From JANXAZ01 sp964504655 (lineage in GTDB: Bacteria > Pseudomonadota > Alphaproteobacteria > Geminicoccales > Geminicoccaceae): a stretch of 64,000 bases of DNA. Shown piece by piece: positions 49,305 to 57,390 of this stretch (positions are counted from its first letter, which is position 1; each line of letters begins with the position of its first letter). Under the pieces are notes generated by a model. It searched no databases. It saw nothing but the letters and a program-made list of their open reading frames with translations, and was not told where the DNA came from. The stretch is from NCBI GenBank assembly GCA_964504655.1, contig CAZDFD010000005.1, positions 31,410 through 95,409 on the forward strand, read 5' to 3'. The translations under genes and the position numbers were made by a program.

Positions 49305-50531
49305 ATGGGCAAGGCATGGGCAGGCAGCGCAACGGACCGCGTCGAGCTCGCGGTCGCCGGCGGCGGGCTGACCGGGCTGGCGCTCGCCGCGGCGCTCGCC
49401 CGGGTGGGCTGCGAGCTCGCCCTGGTCGAACAGGCGCCGCTAGCGAGCCTGGTCGAGCCCGAGCACGACGGGCGGGTCACCGCGGTCGCGCGCGGCACCC
49501 GGCGCTTCCTCGCAAGCCTCGGCGCTTGGGCGGCGATCGAGCCCGACGCCGAGCCGATCCTGGACATCCTCGTGGGCGAGGCCGGCAGCCCCGTGAGCGT
49601 GCGCTACGATCATCGCGAGGTCGGCGGCGACCCACTCGGCTGGATCGTCCCCAACCGCACGCTCCGGCTGGCGCTGCAGGCGGCGGTCGTCGACCGGCCG
49701 GGCGTGCGCGTGCTGGCGCCGGCGCGGATCGCCGCCGCGGAGCCAGGCCCCGGGGCCATCCGTCTCCACCTCGACGACGGCCGTTCCCTCGAGGCGGGTC
49801 TGCTCGCGGTGTGCGAGGGCCGCCTCTCGCCGACCCGCGATCTGCTCGGCATCGGCGCCGAACGCTTCGACTACGGCCAGCTCGCGATCGTCGCGACCCT
49901 CCTGCACGAGCGGTTGCACGCAGGCCGCGCGGTCGAGCGCTTCTTTCCCGATGGACCGTTCGCCGTCCTGCCGATGCGCGGCAACCGTTCCTCGATCGTC
50001 TGGGCGCTCGAGTCCGAGAAGGCCGCACTGATGCGTGCGCTCGACCCGGTGGAGTTCGCAGCCGAGGTCGAGGAGCGCTTCGGCGATCTTCTGGGCGGCA
50101 TCGCGCTCGAGGGGCGGCGATGGTACTTCCCGCTCGTGCTGGTCGAATCGGAACGAGCGATCGCGGCCCGGGTGGCCCTCGTGGGCGACGCCGCGCGCGG
50201 CATCCACCCGATCGCCGGACAGGGCTGGAACCTCGCGATCCGGGACGTGGCGGCGCTGGCCGAGGTGGTCGAGGACCGGCTGGCCCTGGGGCTCGATCCC
50301 GGCGACCGGCTGGCGCTCGAGCGCTACGCCGCTTGGCGCAGCTTCGACGGCTTGGCGCTCGTCTCGATCACCCACGGGATCGACCGCCTGTTCGCGAACG
50401 ACCTCGTGCCGCTGCGCCTGCTGCGCAATCTGGGCCTGGGCCTGGTCGAGCAGGTGCCGCCGGCCAAGCGCTTCTTCATGCGCCACGCCATGGGCGTCCT
50501 GGGCGAGTTGCCGCGCAGCATGCGCGGCTGA
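49305..50531 (+). CDS. UbiH/UbiF/COQ6-family FAD-dependent ubiquinone hydroxylase
   Basis: The product has 408 residues. The FAD fold starts ELAVAGGGLTGLALAAALAR with the GxGxxG motif near residue 18, and the second flavin motif VALVGDAARGIHPIAGQGWNLAIRDVAALAE is highly characteristic of the ubiquinone hydroxylases. It would hydroxylate the polyprenylated ring on the way to ubiquinone at the inner membrane. Which ring position is unclear from sequence. ATG at 49305 is used; a longer open frame to 49182 adds Arg/Ser-rich sequence. No other ubi genes are adjacent. Confidence 0.9.
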   Translation: MGKAWAGSATDRVELAVAGGGLTGLALAAALARVGCELALVEQAPLASLVEPEHDGRVTAVARGTRRFLASLGAWAAIEPDAEPILDILVGEAGSPVSVRYDHREVGGDPLGWIVPNRTLRLALQAAVVDRPGVRVLAPARIAAAEPGPGAIRLHLDDGRSLEAGLLAVCEGRLSPTRDLLGIGAERFDYGQLAIVATLLHERLHAGRAVERFFPDGPFAVLPMRGNRSSIVWALESEKAALMRALDPVEFAAEVEERFGDLLGGIALEGRRWYFPLVLVESERAIAARVALVGDAARGIHPIAGQGWNLAIRDVAALAEVVEDRLALGLDPGDRLALERYAAWRSFDGLALVSITHGIDRLFANDLVPLRLLRNLGLGLVEQVPPAKRFFMRHAMGVLGELPRSMRG

Positions 50532-51062
50532 GCCGACGCCGCGACGCTGCGCTGCGGGCGGACCGCCCGGAGCGCGCGCTCGCCTCGGTGCTCATCTCCT
50601 GCGGAGCCGACCGTCGCCCCCGCGCTCAACGGTCCGCTCGACCGGATCGACGAAGCGGCCCCGCGATCAATCGTCGCCGACGGCGTCCGAAAGGACCACG
50701 ACCTCACCCGCGGTCCCTGCGGGAACGCCGACACGAGCAGGCGCGGGTTCCCGGCCGAGCCGCGCGCCTTCGCGAACACGATCGACGGCCGCCTCGCCGT
50801 CGGCACGGACGAGCGGGGCGGTGTGGCGTCCGCTCTGGAAGACCGCGCGGTCGATCGCGACCTCCTCGCCACGACGGCGCCGGTCGCCGAGGCGCTGCCC
50901 GGTGGTCGCGGCGGCTGTTCGACGAGATCACTGACGCCGCTGGGCCCGGAGCCTCGGGGACGCCGATGCCGGCGGGAATTGTCGCGGTCTTCGAGCCGTG
51001 GGTCGGGGTTCCTGGACTGGTCGGGCGAGCGCGTCCGGCACCGAAGTCGGGTCGTGCGGGCC
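50532..51062. other. 531-base region without a confident gene, possible decayed coding sequence
   Basis: The plus strand has an open frame from about 50600 to 50910 with strongly GC-ending codons and a protein-like translation (ALNGPLDRIDEAAPRS, RAFANTIDGRLAVGTDERGG, DRDLLATTAPVAEALPGG). A second plus frame from about 50910 to 51060 continues with a similarly protein-like run (LFDEITDAAGPGASG, GIVAVFEPWVGVPG). No start codon with a ribosome site and no recognisable family was found. It could be a frameshifted remnant or plain spacer. Confidence 0.35.
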
Positions 51063-52085
51063 TCAGTCGGGCACCGGTGCCCGCGGGTCGAGCAGTCCTT
51101 CCGCCCGCAGCTCCGCCCAGAGCGCCGCTGGGATCGGCCAGCGCATCCACTCGATCCCCTGCAGGACCTCGGCCCGGCTGGTGGCGCCCGGGATCACCGC
51201 CGCCACCGCCGGGTGGGCGAGCGGGAACTGCAGCGCCGCCGCCGGCAGCGGCACCCCGTGCCGGGCGCAGACTGCCTGCAGCCGTCCGGCCCGCTCCAGC
51301 GCCCAGGACGGCGCCGCGCCGTAGTCCCACTTGGCGCCGGCGACCGGGCCCGTCACCAGGATGCCGGTGTTGTAGGGCCCGCCGATCACGAGCCCGATCC
51401 CCTTTCGCGTGCAGAGCGGCAGGAGCTCGTCGAGCGCGCCCTGCTCGAGGAGCGTGTAGCGGCTGGCCAGGAGGACCGCGTCGATGTCGGTGTCGTGCGC
51501 GAAGCGGAGCGCGGTCGCGACCTCGTTGAGCCCGACCCCGACGGCGCCGATCACACCCTGGTCGCGCAGCGCGCAGAGCTCGGGGATCGCCTCCTCGACC
51601 GCCTGCCGGTAGTGCCGTTCCAGGAGCTCCGGGTCCCCGAGGGTCCAGAGGTCGACGTCGTGGACGTAGACGATGTCGATCGTAGCGAGCCCGGTGCGAA
51701 GGCAGGATTGCTCGAGCGAGCGCAGCACGCCGGCGCGCGAATAGTCGAAGGTCGGCTTGAACGGCAGCCCGTTCGGGCGCAGCCCCTCGACCCGCTCGCC
51801 GGGCCGGATCGGGCTCATCCAGCGACCGATCTTGGTCGACAGCACGAAGCTCGCGCGCGGAAGGTGCCGCAGCACCTCGCCCATCACGAGCTCGCTGCGC
51901 CCGTAGCCGTAGAAGGGCGAGGTGTCGAGGTAGCGAAGGCCCGCGTCGTAGGCGGTGCGCACGCAACCGCGCGCCTCGTCGGGATGGATCTGGAAGCGAA
52001 AGCCGCCGATCGGCGCGCCGCCGAAGCCCATCGCCGTGACCTCGACCCGCGACCGGCCGAGCCGCCGCCGCTGCAACGGATCCAT
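51063..52085 (-). CDS. aldo/keto reductase (D-threo-aldose 1-dehydrogenase-like)
   Basis: The product has 340 residues. Barrel and NAD(P)-binding features: GFGGAPIGGF near the start, AGLRYLDTSPFYGYGRSELVMGE carrying catalytic Asp and Tyr, VLSTKIGRWM with the Lys, VYVHDVDLWTLGDPE with the usual His, and GATSRAEVLQGIEWM near the C-terminus. It resembles aldose (fucose-type) and pyridoxal dehydrogenases, so sugar oxidation is likely but not certain. ATG at 52085 follows a run of G. Divergent from the protease gene. Confidence 0.88.
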   Translation of the reverse strand: MDPLQRRRLGRSRVEVTAMGFGGAPIGGFRFQIHPDEARGCVRTAYDAGLRYLDTSPFYGYGRSELVMGEVLRHLPRASFVLSTKIGRWMSPIRPGERVEGLRPNGLPFKPTFDYSRAGVLRSLEQSCLRTGLATIDIVYVHDVDLWTLGDPELLERHYRQAVEEAIPELCALRDQGVIGAVGVGLNEVATALRFAHDTDIDAVLLASRYTLLEQGALDELLPLCTRKGIGLVIGGPYNTGILVTGPVAGAKWDYGAAPSWALERAGRLQAVCARHGVPLPAAALQFPLAHPAVAAVIPGATSRAEVLQGIEWMRWPIPAALWAELRAEGLLDPRAPVPD

Positions 52086-52235
52086 CGCCCGCCCCCCCTG
52101 CGGTCCGCCGCGACCGCCGGAGCCATCCTGCCCGGCCGCCGCGGCGGCGCGAAGCCCGATCGCGGCAGGTCCGCCGCGCACGGGAGGCCCGCCACCCGCA
52201 ACCCCTCGTTAACTGGACGGTGCTAGGCTGGCCCT

Positions 52236-52766
52236 GTGGCCGGATCCGGAGGCGCCGTGCGCGGCATCGCCCTGCTCGTCGTCGTGGTCGGTGCGGCGGC
52301 CGCCTGGCCGGGCTTGGCACCGCGCCTCCTGGACCACGCCGCCTCCACCGGCAGCGAGCGCCCGGCCCCAGCCCGGCCCGGTCCGGCGGTCGAGGGCTGG
52401 AACCGGATCAGCGTGCCCGCCGGCCCGAACGGCCAGTTCCTGGTCGAGGCGCAGGTCAACGGCGTGCCGGTCACTTTCCTGGTCGACAGCGGCGCCAGCG
52501 CGGTCGTGCTGAGCCCGGAGGACGCCCGCCGGGTCGGCCTGCATGCCGGCCAGCTCCGCTTCACCTTGCGCTTCCGCACCGCCAACGGCGTGGTCCGCGC
52601 CGCGCCCGTCACGCTGCGCGAGCTGCGGATCGGCCAGCTCTCCCTGCCTCGCCTCGAGGCGGTCGTGAACGAGGCGCCGATCGGCGTTTCGCTCCTCGGC
52701 ACGAGCTTCCTCGGCCGGCTCAGGAGCTGGCAGGTGCAAGGCGGCAAGCTGCACCTCGACTGGTAG
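52236..52766 (+). CDS. clan AA retroviral-type aspartic protease, membrane-anchored
   Basis: The product has 176 residues: an N-terminal transmembrane anchor (about 9-27), Pro/Ala-rich linker, then a single-lobed aspartic protease with VPVTFLVDSGASAVVLSPEDARR, where Asp-Ser-Gly replaces the commoner Asp-Thr-Gly, and the later LLGTSFLGRLRSWQVQGGKLHL typical of the TIGR02281 bacterial group. It would work as a dimer in the periplasm. GTG at 52236 is used, with an in-frame GTG at 52257 as an alternative. Substrate unknown. Confidence 0.85.
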   Translation: MAGSGGAVRGIALLVVVVGAAAAWPGLAPRLLDHAASTGSERPAPARPGPAVEGWNRISVPAGPNGQFLVEAQVNGVPVTFLVDSGASAVVLSPEDARRVGLHAGQLRFTLRFRTANGVVRAAPVTLRELRIGQLSLPRLEAVVNEAPIGVSLLGTSFLGRLRSWQVQGGKLHLDW

Positions 52767-52878
52767 CGCCCCCCGGGCCACCGTCCCCGGGACACGTCGC
52801 CCCCCGCTCCGACGAACGGCGCCCCGGTGCCAGTGTCCGGGTGCACACCCGTTGCAATACTGCTAAGCAGGCCTTGGC

Positions 52879-52899
52879 ACGACACCCCCGGGGTGTCGT
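52879..52899. promoter_or_regulatory. 21-base perfect palindrome upstream of the MscS gene
   Basis: ACGACACCCC and GGGGTGTCGT flank a single C. The arms are perfect over 10 bp. It ends 16 bases before the GTG at 52916. The geometry fits either a dimeric-repressor operator or a short RNA hairpin that would sit next to the ribosome site. Confidence 0.5.
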
Positions 52900-52915
52900 C
52901 CCTGGGAGATCGCCC

Positions 52916-55138
52916 GTGCCGGTCTGTCGTTCTTCGATCCTCGGCACCCTCCCGGGGTCGGTGTTGCGCGGCGGACCCTCGTCGAATCGGGGCGGCGGAT
53001 CGGCGCGGGCGGCGTGGATGGGGCTGTTGGTCGGCCTCCTGGTGCTGCTGCCGCTCCTCCTGGCGCGGCCCAGCACCGCCGAGTCCGGCGCGGCTGCGAC
53101 CGCGCCGGCGCCGGCGCCGGCGGCCGTGCAGGAGCTCCTGCGGGTCCTCGACGACCCGGCGGTGCGGGGCTGGCTCGAGGCGCAGCTGCGTGCGCCGACC
53201 GCGCCCGCGACGGCCGAGGCCGAAGCGCCGTCCGAGATGCTCGAGGAGCAGATGACGGACGCGCTCGCCGGCGCGCGTGGCCGGCTGATCGGCATCGTCC
53301 GGGCGGTGCCCACGGTGCCGCGCGAGCTCACCCGGATCGGCGCCACGCTCGGCGGCGAGATGCAGGAACACGGCCTCGGCTGGGTCCTGCTCCTGCTGGT
53401 GGGCTTCGTGGCGCTCGGCTTCGGCACCGAGGCGCTTTTTTGGCGGCTGTCGGCGCCGGTCAGGATGCGGATCATCGCTTCCAGCCTGGCGACCCCGGCC
53501 GAGCGCATCAAGGCGGTCGGCATGCGGCTCGGCTTCGGGCTGCTCTGGGTCGGATCGTTCGCGCTCGGCAGCGTCGGCGCCTTTCTACTCCTCTCCTGGC
53601 CACCCACCCTGCACACGGTCGTCCTGACCTACCTCGTGGCCTTCCTGCTGATCCGGCTCACAGTCGTCGCCGCTCGCTTCTTCCTGGCTCCCGGGGCGCC
53701 GCGCTTCCGGATCGTGCCGATGGGCGACCCGGCCGCGGCCTACTGGGCGCGATGGCTGGTGCTGCTGGTCGGCTGGTTCGTGGCCGGCCGCGCGACGCTC
53801 GGCCTCCTTGCCACGCTTGAGACCGCGCCGCCGGTCCTCGACCTGCTACGCAGCCTGCTCGCCCTGGTCTGGCTAGGCCTCGGGCTGACCGCAGTCTGGC
53901 GGCGGCCGCCGCGCCGGGAGCCTGGAACGCCGCCCGCGCGCTGGCTCTCCTGGGGCATCTCGACCTACCTCGTGCTGCTGTGGCTGTGCGTGCTGGTCGG
54001 CGCCACGAAGCTCTTCTGGCTCGGGCTCGCCGCGGCGCTCGTACCGCTCATGATCCGCTTGGTCGACGATTCGGTCCACATGCTGCTGCGCCCGGCCGAC
54101 GGTGAGGGCGAGGCGGCCCGGATCCCGAGCCCCGCGGCGGTCTGCCTCGAGCGCGGGCTGCGCGCGCTCGTGCTGATCGGCGCCATCCTGTTCGTTGCAC
54201 AGGTGCTGGGTCTCGAGCTCGCCACCCTCGCCGCGGGCGAGACGATGGCGACGAGGCTGCTCGCGGGCGCCCTCAAGGCCGGCATCATCCTGCTCGCCGT
54301 CGACTTCCTCTGGCACCTGTTCCGGGCCTGGATCGACCGCCGGATCGCGGAGGCGCAGACCCCGGGCGAGCCGGACAGCGAGGAGGCACGGCGACACGCG
54401 CGGCTGCGCACGCTCCTGCCGATCCTGCGCAACGTTGCCATGATCGTGGTCGCGACCATCGCGGTCCTGATGGCGCTCTCGGCCCTCGGCTTCGAGATCG
54501 GGCCCCTGATCGCCGGCGCGGGCGTGGTGGGTGTGGCCGTCGGCTTCGGCGCGCAGACCATCGTGCGCGACATCATCGCCGGCATGTTCTACCTGATGGA
54601 CGACGCCTTCCGGGTCGGCGAATACATCCAATCGGGCAACTACAAAGGGACGGTCGAATCCTTCTCGCTGCGCTCGGTCAAGCTACGCCACCACCGCGGG
54701 CCGCTCTATACGGTGCCGTTCGGCTCGCTGGGCGCAATCCAGAACCTCAGTCGTGACTGGGTGATCGACAAGATCACCGTCAGCGTCACCTACGACACCG
54801 ATCTCGACAAGGTGAAGAAGATCATCAAGGAAATCGGCAAAAAGCTCACCGAGATCGAGGAGTTCAAACCGAACATCCTGGAGACCCTGAAAATGCAGGG
54901 TGTCGATCAGTTCGGTGACTTCGCGATCCAGATCCGCATGAAGATGAAGACCAAGCCGGGCGAGCAGTTCACGATTCGCCGCTACGCCTACGCGCTGATC
55001 AAGAAGGCGTTCGCCGAAAACGGCATTCAGTTCGCCTTCCCGACCGTCACGGTGGCGGGCGGCGCTCCCTCCGATGCCAGCGTCGCCATTGCCCGGCAGG
55101 GGCTCGAGCTGGTCCAGCCCAAGCCGGATGCCGCCTGA
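52916..55138 (+). CDS. large mechanosensitive channel (MscS family, multi-helix N-terminus)
   Basis: The product has 740 residues. N-terminal leader, a helical periplasmic segment with LLRVLDDPAVRGWLEAQL, then about ten membrane helices and the MscS core: LIAGAGVVGVAVGFGAQTIVRDIIAGMFYLMDDAFRVGEYI (pore helix and beta domain) and KLRHHRGPLYTVPFGSLGAIQNLSR. The C-terminal cytoplasmic cage is unusually Lys-rich (KVKKIIKEIGKKLTEIEEF). It releases solutes when membrane tension rises. GTG at 52916 has GGGAG seven bases before it; ATG at 53018 would cut the leader. Confidence 0.9.
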   Translation: MPVCRSSILGTLPGSVLRGGPSSNRGGGSARAAWMGLLVGLLVLLPLLLARPSTAESGAAATAPAPAPAAVQELLRVLDDPAVRGWLEAQLRAPTAPATAEAEAPSEMLEEQMTDALAGARGRLIGIVRAVPTVPRELTRIGATLGGEMQEHGLGWVLLLLVGFVALGFGTEALFWRLSAPVRMRIIASSLATPAERIKAVGMRLGFGLLWVGSFALGSVGAFLLLSWPPTLHTVVLTYLVAFLLIRLTVVAARFFLAPGAPRFRIVPMGDPAAAYWARWLVLLVGWFVAGRATLGLLATLETAPPVLDLLRSLLALVWLGLGLTAVWRRPPRREPGTPPARWLSWGISTYLVLLWLCVLVGATKLFWLGLAAALVPLMIRLVDDSVHMLLRPADGEGEAARIPSPAAVCLERGLRALVLIGAILFVAQVLGLELATLAAGETMATRLLAGALKAGIILLAVDFLWHLFRAWIDRRIAEAQTPGEPDSEEARRHARLRTLLPILRNVAMIVVATIAVLMALSALGFEIGPLIAGAGVVGVAVGFGAQTIVRDIIAGMFYLMDDAFRVGEYIQSGNYKGTVESFSLRSVKLRHHRGPLYTVPFGSLGAIQNLSRDWVIDKITVSVTYDTDLDKVKKIIKEIGKKLTEIEEFKPNILETLKMQGVDQFGDFAIQIRMKMKTKPGEQFTIRRYAYALIKKAFAENGIQFAFPTVTVAGGAPSDASVAIARQGLELVQPKPDAA

Positions 55139-55156
55139 GCGGTGACCTTAGGCGGC
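55130..55156. terminator. hairpin shared by convergent MscS and thioredoxin-like genes
   Basis: GCCGCCT (55130-55136) and AGGCGGC (55150-55156) form a 7-bp stem that spans both stop codons. It probably terminates in both directions; there is no long T-run. Confidence 0.45.
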
Positions 55157-55702
55157 CTGCCTCCACTTGATCGAGCAGCCCATCGAGGGCGTCTGCTCGG
55201 CCGGCCCCCTGCCCGTCTCGGCCACGAGCCGCATCGCCTCCAACAGCTCGCGCCGGGCGCCTTCGACCGGGCTTCGGCCCGACGCGTCGAGCCGTCCGCG
55301 ATACTGCAGCTCGAGCCGAGCGTTGTAGCCGAAGAAGTCGGGGGTACAGACCGCACCATAGGCGCGCGCCACCTCCTGGCTCTCGTCGTGCAGGTAGGGA
55401 AACGGGAACCGCTTCTCCTCCGCCCACCGCCGCATGTTCTCGAAGCTGTCGTCGGGATAGGCGACGGCGTCGTTGGCGCAGATCGCGGCCGTGTGCACGC
55501 CGAGCGCCCTGAGCTCCTCGGCGTCGTGGATCAGCTTGTCGATGATCGCCCTCACATAGGGGCAGTGGTTGCACATGAAGACCAGCACCAGCCCCTTGGG
55601 CCCGGCGACGTCGGCCAGCCGATAGCGGCGGCCGTCCGTCGCCGGCAGATCGAAGTCGTGCGCCTTCTCGCCGAAGTTGCAGACCGGCGGCACAGCTGCC
55701 AT
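55148..55702 (-). CDS. thioredoxin-family (peroxiredoxin-like) redox protein
   Basis: The product has 184 residues and no signal peptide. The fold opens FDLPATDGRRYRLADVAG and continues GLVLVFMCNHCPYVRAIIDK, with the active-site pair Cys-Asn-His-Cys. The cis-Pro region VCTPDFFGYNARLEL follows. This matches the AhpC/TSA-like thioredoxin-related family. Two ATGs overlap near 55702; the one giving AAVPPVCNFGEK has AGGGGAG seven bases upstream and fits the family start. Target oxidant or protein unknown. Confidence 0.88.
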   Translation of the reverse strand: MAAVPPVCNFGEKAHDFDLPATDGRRYRLADVAGPKGLVLVFMCNHCPYVRAIIDKLIHDAEELRALGVHTAAICANDAVAYPDDSFENMRRWAEEKRFPFPYLHDESQEVARAYGAVCTPDFFGYNARLELQYRGRLDASGRSPVEGARRELLEAMRLVAETGRGPAEQTPSMGCSIKWRQAA

Positions 55703-55794
55703 CGTCCATCTCCCCTGGCGCAGGTTGCCCAGTACCCGCCCGACGAGCCCGATCATCCGGCTCCGCTCCTGCGCGCGCTCCACCCGACCCAGAG

Positions 55795-57135
55795 ATGGCG
55801 CCGGCGGCGCGGCGGGCAAGCCCCGCGGCCGCACCGCACCGCCCACGGGCGCGTCCGGATCGCGCCTTGAGCCCGCCTCGTGCCGACGGCCGCGCGCTGC
55901 TCGCCTGGGCGCTCTGGGACTGCGCCACCTCGCCGTTCGCGGCGATCGTCGTGACCTTCGTCTTCCCGGCCTACTTCGCCCGCGCGGTCGTCGGCGACGA
56001 GGTCGAGGGGACGCGGCTCTGGGGCTGGGCTCTCGGCACGAGCGGGCTCGTGGTGGCGCTGGCCGCACCGATGCTGGGTGCCGTCGCCGACGCCGGCGGC
56101 CGGCGCAAGCCCTGGATCCTCGGTACGAGCCTCCTGGCGGCGTTGGCCTCGGCCGGGCTCTGGTGGGTCCGACCGGAGCCCGAGGCGGCCATTCTGGCGC
56201 TGCTCCTAGTCGGCACGGCCAACGCCGCGCTCGAGCTGGGCGCGGTCTTCTACAACGCGCTCCTGCCCGACCTGGCGCCGCCCGGCCGGATCGGCCGCTG
56301 GTCGGGGTGGTCCTGGGCGATGGGCTACGGCTCGGGTCTGGCGGCGCTCGTGCTCGTCCTGTTCGGGCTGGTGCTGCCCGAGGTCCCGCCGCTCGGCCTC
56401 GACCGGGCCGCGGCGGAGCCGGTCCGACTGGCGGGCCCGCTGGTCGCGGCCTGCCTCCTGCTGTTCACCCTGCCTCTGGCGGTCCTCGTCCCCGACCGGC
56501 CGCGCCGCCCGCTCGGGGCACTTGCGGTGCTGGGTGCCGCCCTCGGCCGCATCCGCCGGCTGCGCCGCCTGCTCCGCGAGGCGCCCGCGATCGGCCGGTT
56601 CCTGCTGGCCCGGCTGCTCTACAACGACGGGCTCAACACCCTGTTCGCCTTCGGCGGGCTCTACGCCGCCGGCACCTTCGGGATGAGCGTCGACCGGGTC
56701 ATCCTGTTCGGCATCCTGCTCAACCTCACGGCCGGTCTCGGCGCCTGGCTGATGGGCCACCTCGACGACCGGATCGGCTCGCGCCGTACCATCCTCGTGG
56801 CGCTCGCGGGCCTGCTCTGCTTCGGCGCGCTGGCGCTCGCCACCACGAGCGTGGCGGTGCTCTGGATCGCGGGCGGGCTGCTCGGGCTCTTCGTCGGCCC
56901 GGCTCAGGCGGCGAGCCGGACGCTCATGGCCCGCCTCGCACCCTCCGATCGGCGCGCCGAGCTGTTCGGCCTCTACGCGCTCACCGGGCGGATCACCGCC
57001 TTTCTCGGGCCCTGGGCGGTCGCCGCCGTGACCGCGCTGGCCGACAGCCAGAGGGCCGGCATGACGGTCATCCTGCTGCTGCTCCTGGCCGGGTTCGGGC
57101 TCCTGCTGAGCGTGCGCGAGCCCGAGCGCGGCTAG
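55795..57135 (+). CDS. MFS transporter, UMF1/Atg22-like
   Basis: The product has 446 residues with about twelve helices. Family marks are LLAWALWDCATSPFAAIVVTF at the first helix, then GAVADAGGRRKPWILGTSLL as the A-loop and NDGLNTLFAFGGLYAAGTFG. ATG at 55795 is used, and a TTG at 55867 would begin directly at the first helix. Substrate not predictable. It diverges from the thioredoxin-like gene, with about 90 bases between starts, and faces the GGDEF gene. Confidence 0.82.
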   Translation: MAPAARRASPAAAPHRPRARPDRALSPPRADGRALLAWALWDCATSPFAAIVVTFVFPAYFARAVVGDEVEGTRLWGWALGTSGLVVALAAPMLGAVADAGGRRKPWILGTSLLAALASAGLWWVRPEPEAAILALLLVGTANAALELGAVFYNALLPDLAPPGRIGRWSGWSWAMGYGSGLAALVLVLFGLVLPEVPPLGLDRAAAEPVRLAGPLVAACLLLFTLPLAVLVPDRPRRPLGALAVLGAALGRIRRLRRLLREAPAIGRFLLARLLYNDGLNTLFAFGGLYAAGTFGMSVDRVILFGILLNLTAGLGAWLMGHLDDRIGSRRTILVALAGLLCFGALALATTSVAVLWIAGGLLGLFVGPAQAASRTLMARLAPSDRRAELFGLYALTGRITAFLGPWAVAAVTALADSQRAGMTVILLLLLAGFGLLLSVREPERG

Positions 57136-57321
57136 AGTCCCGAGCCGCCACCGCGGCCGCCCGAGGCGAGCCGAACGCCCTTCGGGCCCGGTTCGCCGAG
57201 CGGTCGCCCGGACCACCGACGGGGCCCCAGCAGAGGTCCCGGCCGCGGGAACCAGGGCCGCCGCGGGCGGGATCGCGGTTGGTGGGATCGCGCGGCGCCC
57301 CGAGCTCCGGCGCGCCGGGCC

Positions 57322-57347
57322 GCGCCGCCCGCCCGCCCGAACGGGCG
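57322..57347. terminator. GC-rich hairpin between convergent MFS and GGDEF genes
   Basis: GCGCCGCCCG and CGGGCGGCGC pair perfectly over 10 bp around a CCCGAA loop. The rest of the 57136-57390 gap is similarly GC-rich with shorter hairpins, and contains no gene I can support. Confidence 0.5.
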
Positions 57348-57390
57348 GCGCCGCCGCACTCGAGCGGGCCGGCGGACCGCGCTCGGCGCC

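Noticed and set aside
57136..57390. Minus-strand open frame between the MFS and GGDEF genes
   Set aside because: The interval is dominated by GC-rich hairpins and its translation is Ala/Arg/Pro filler.
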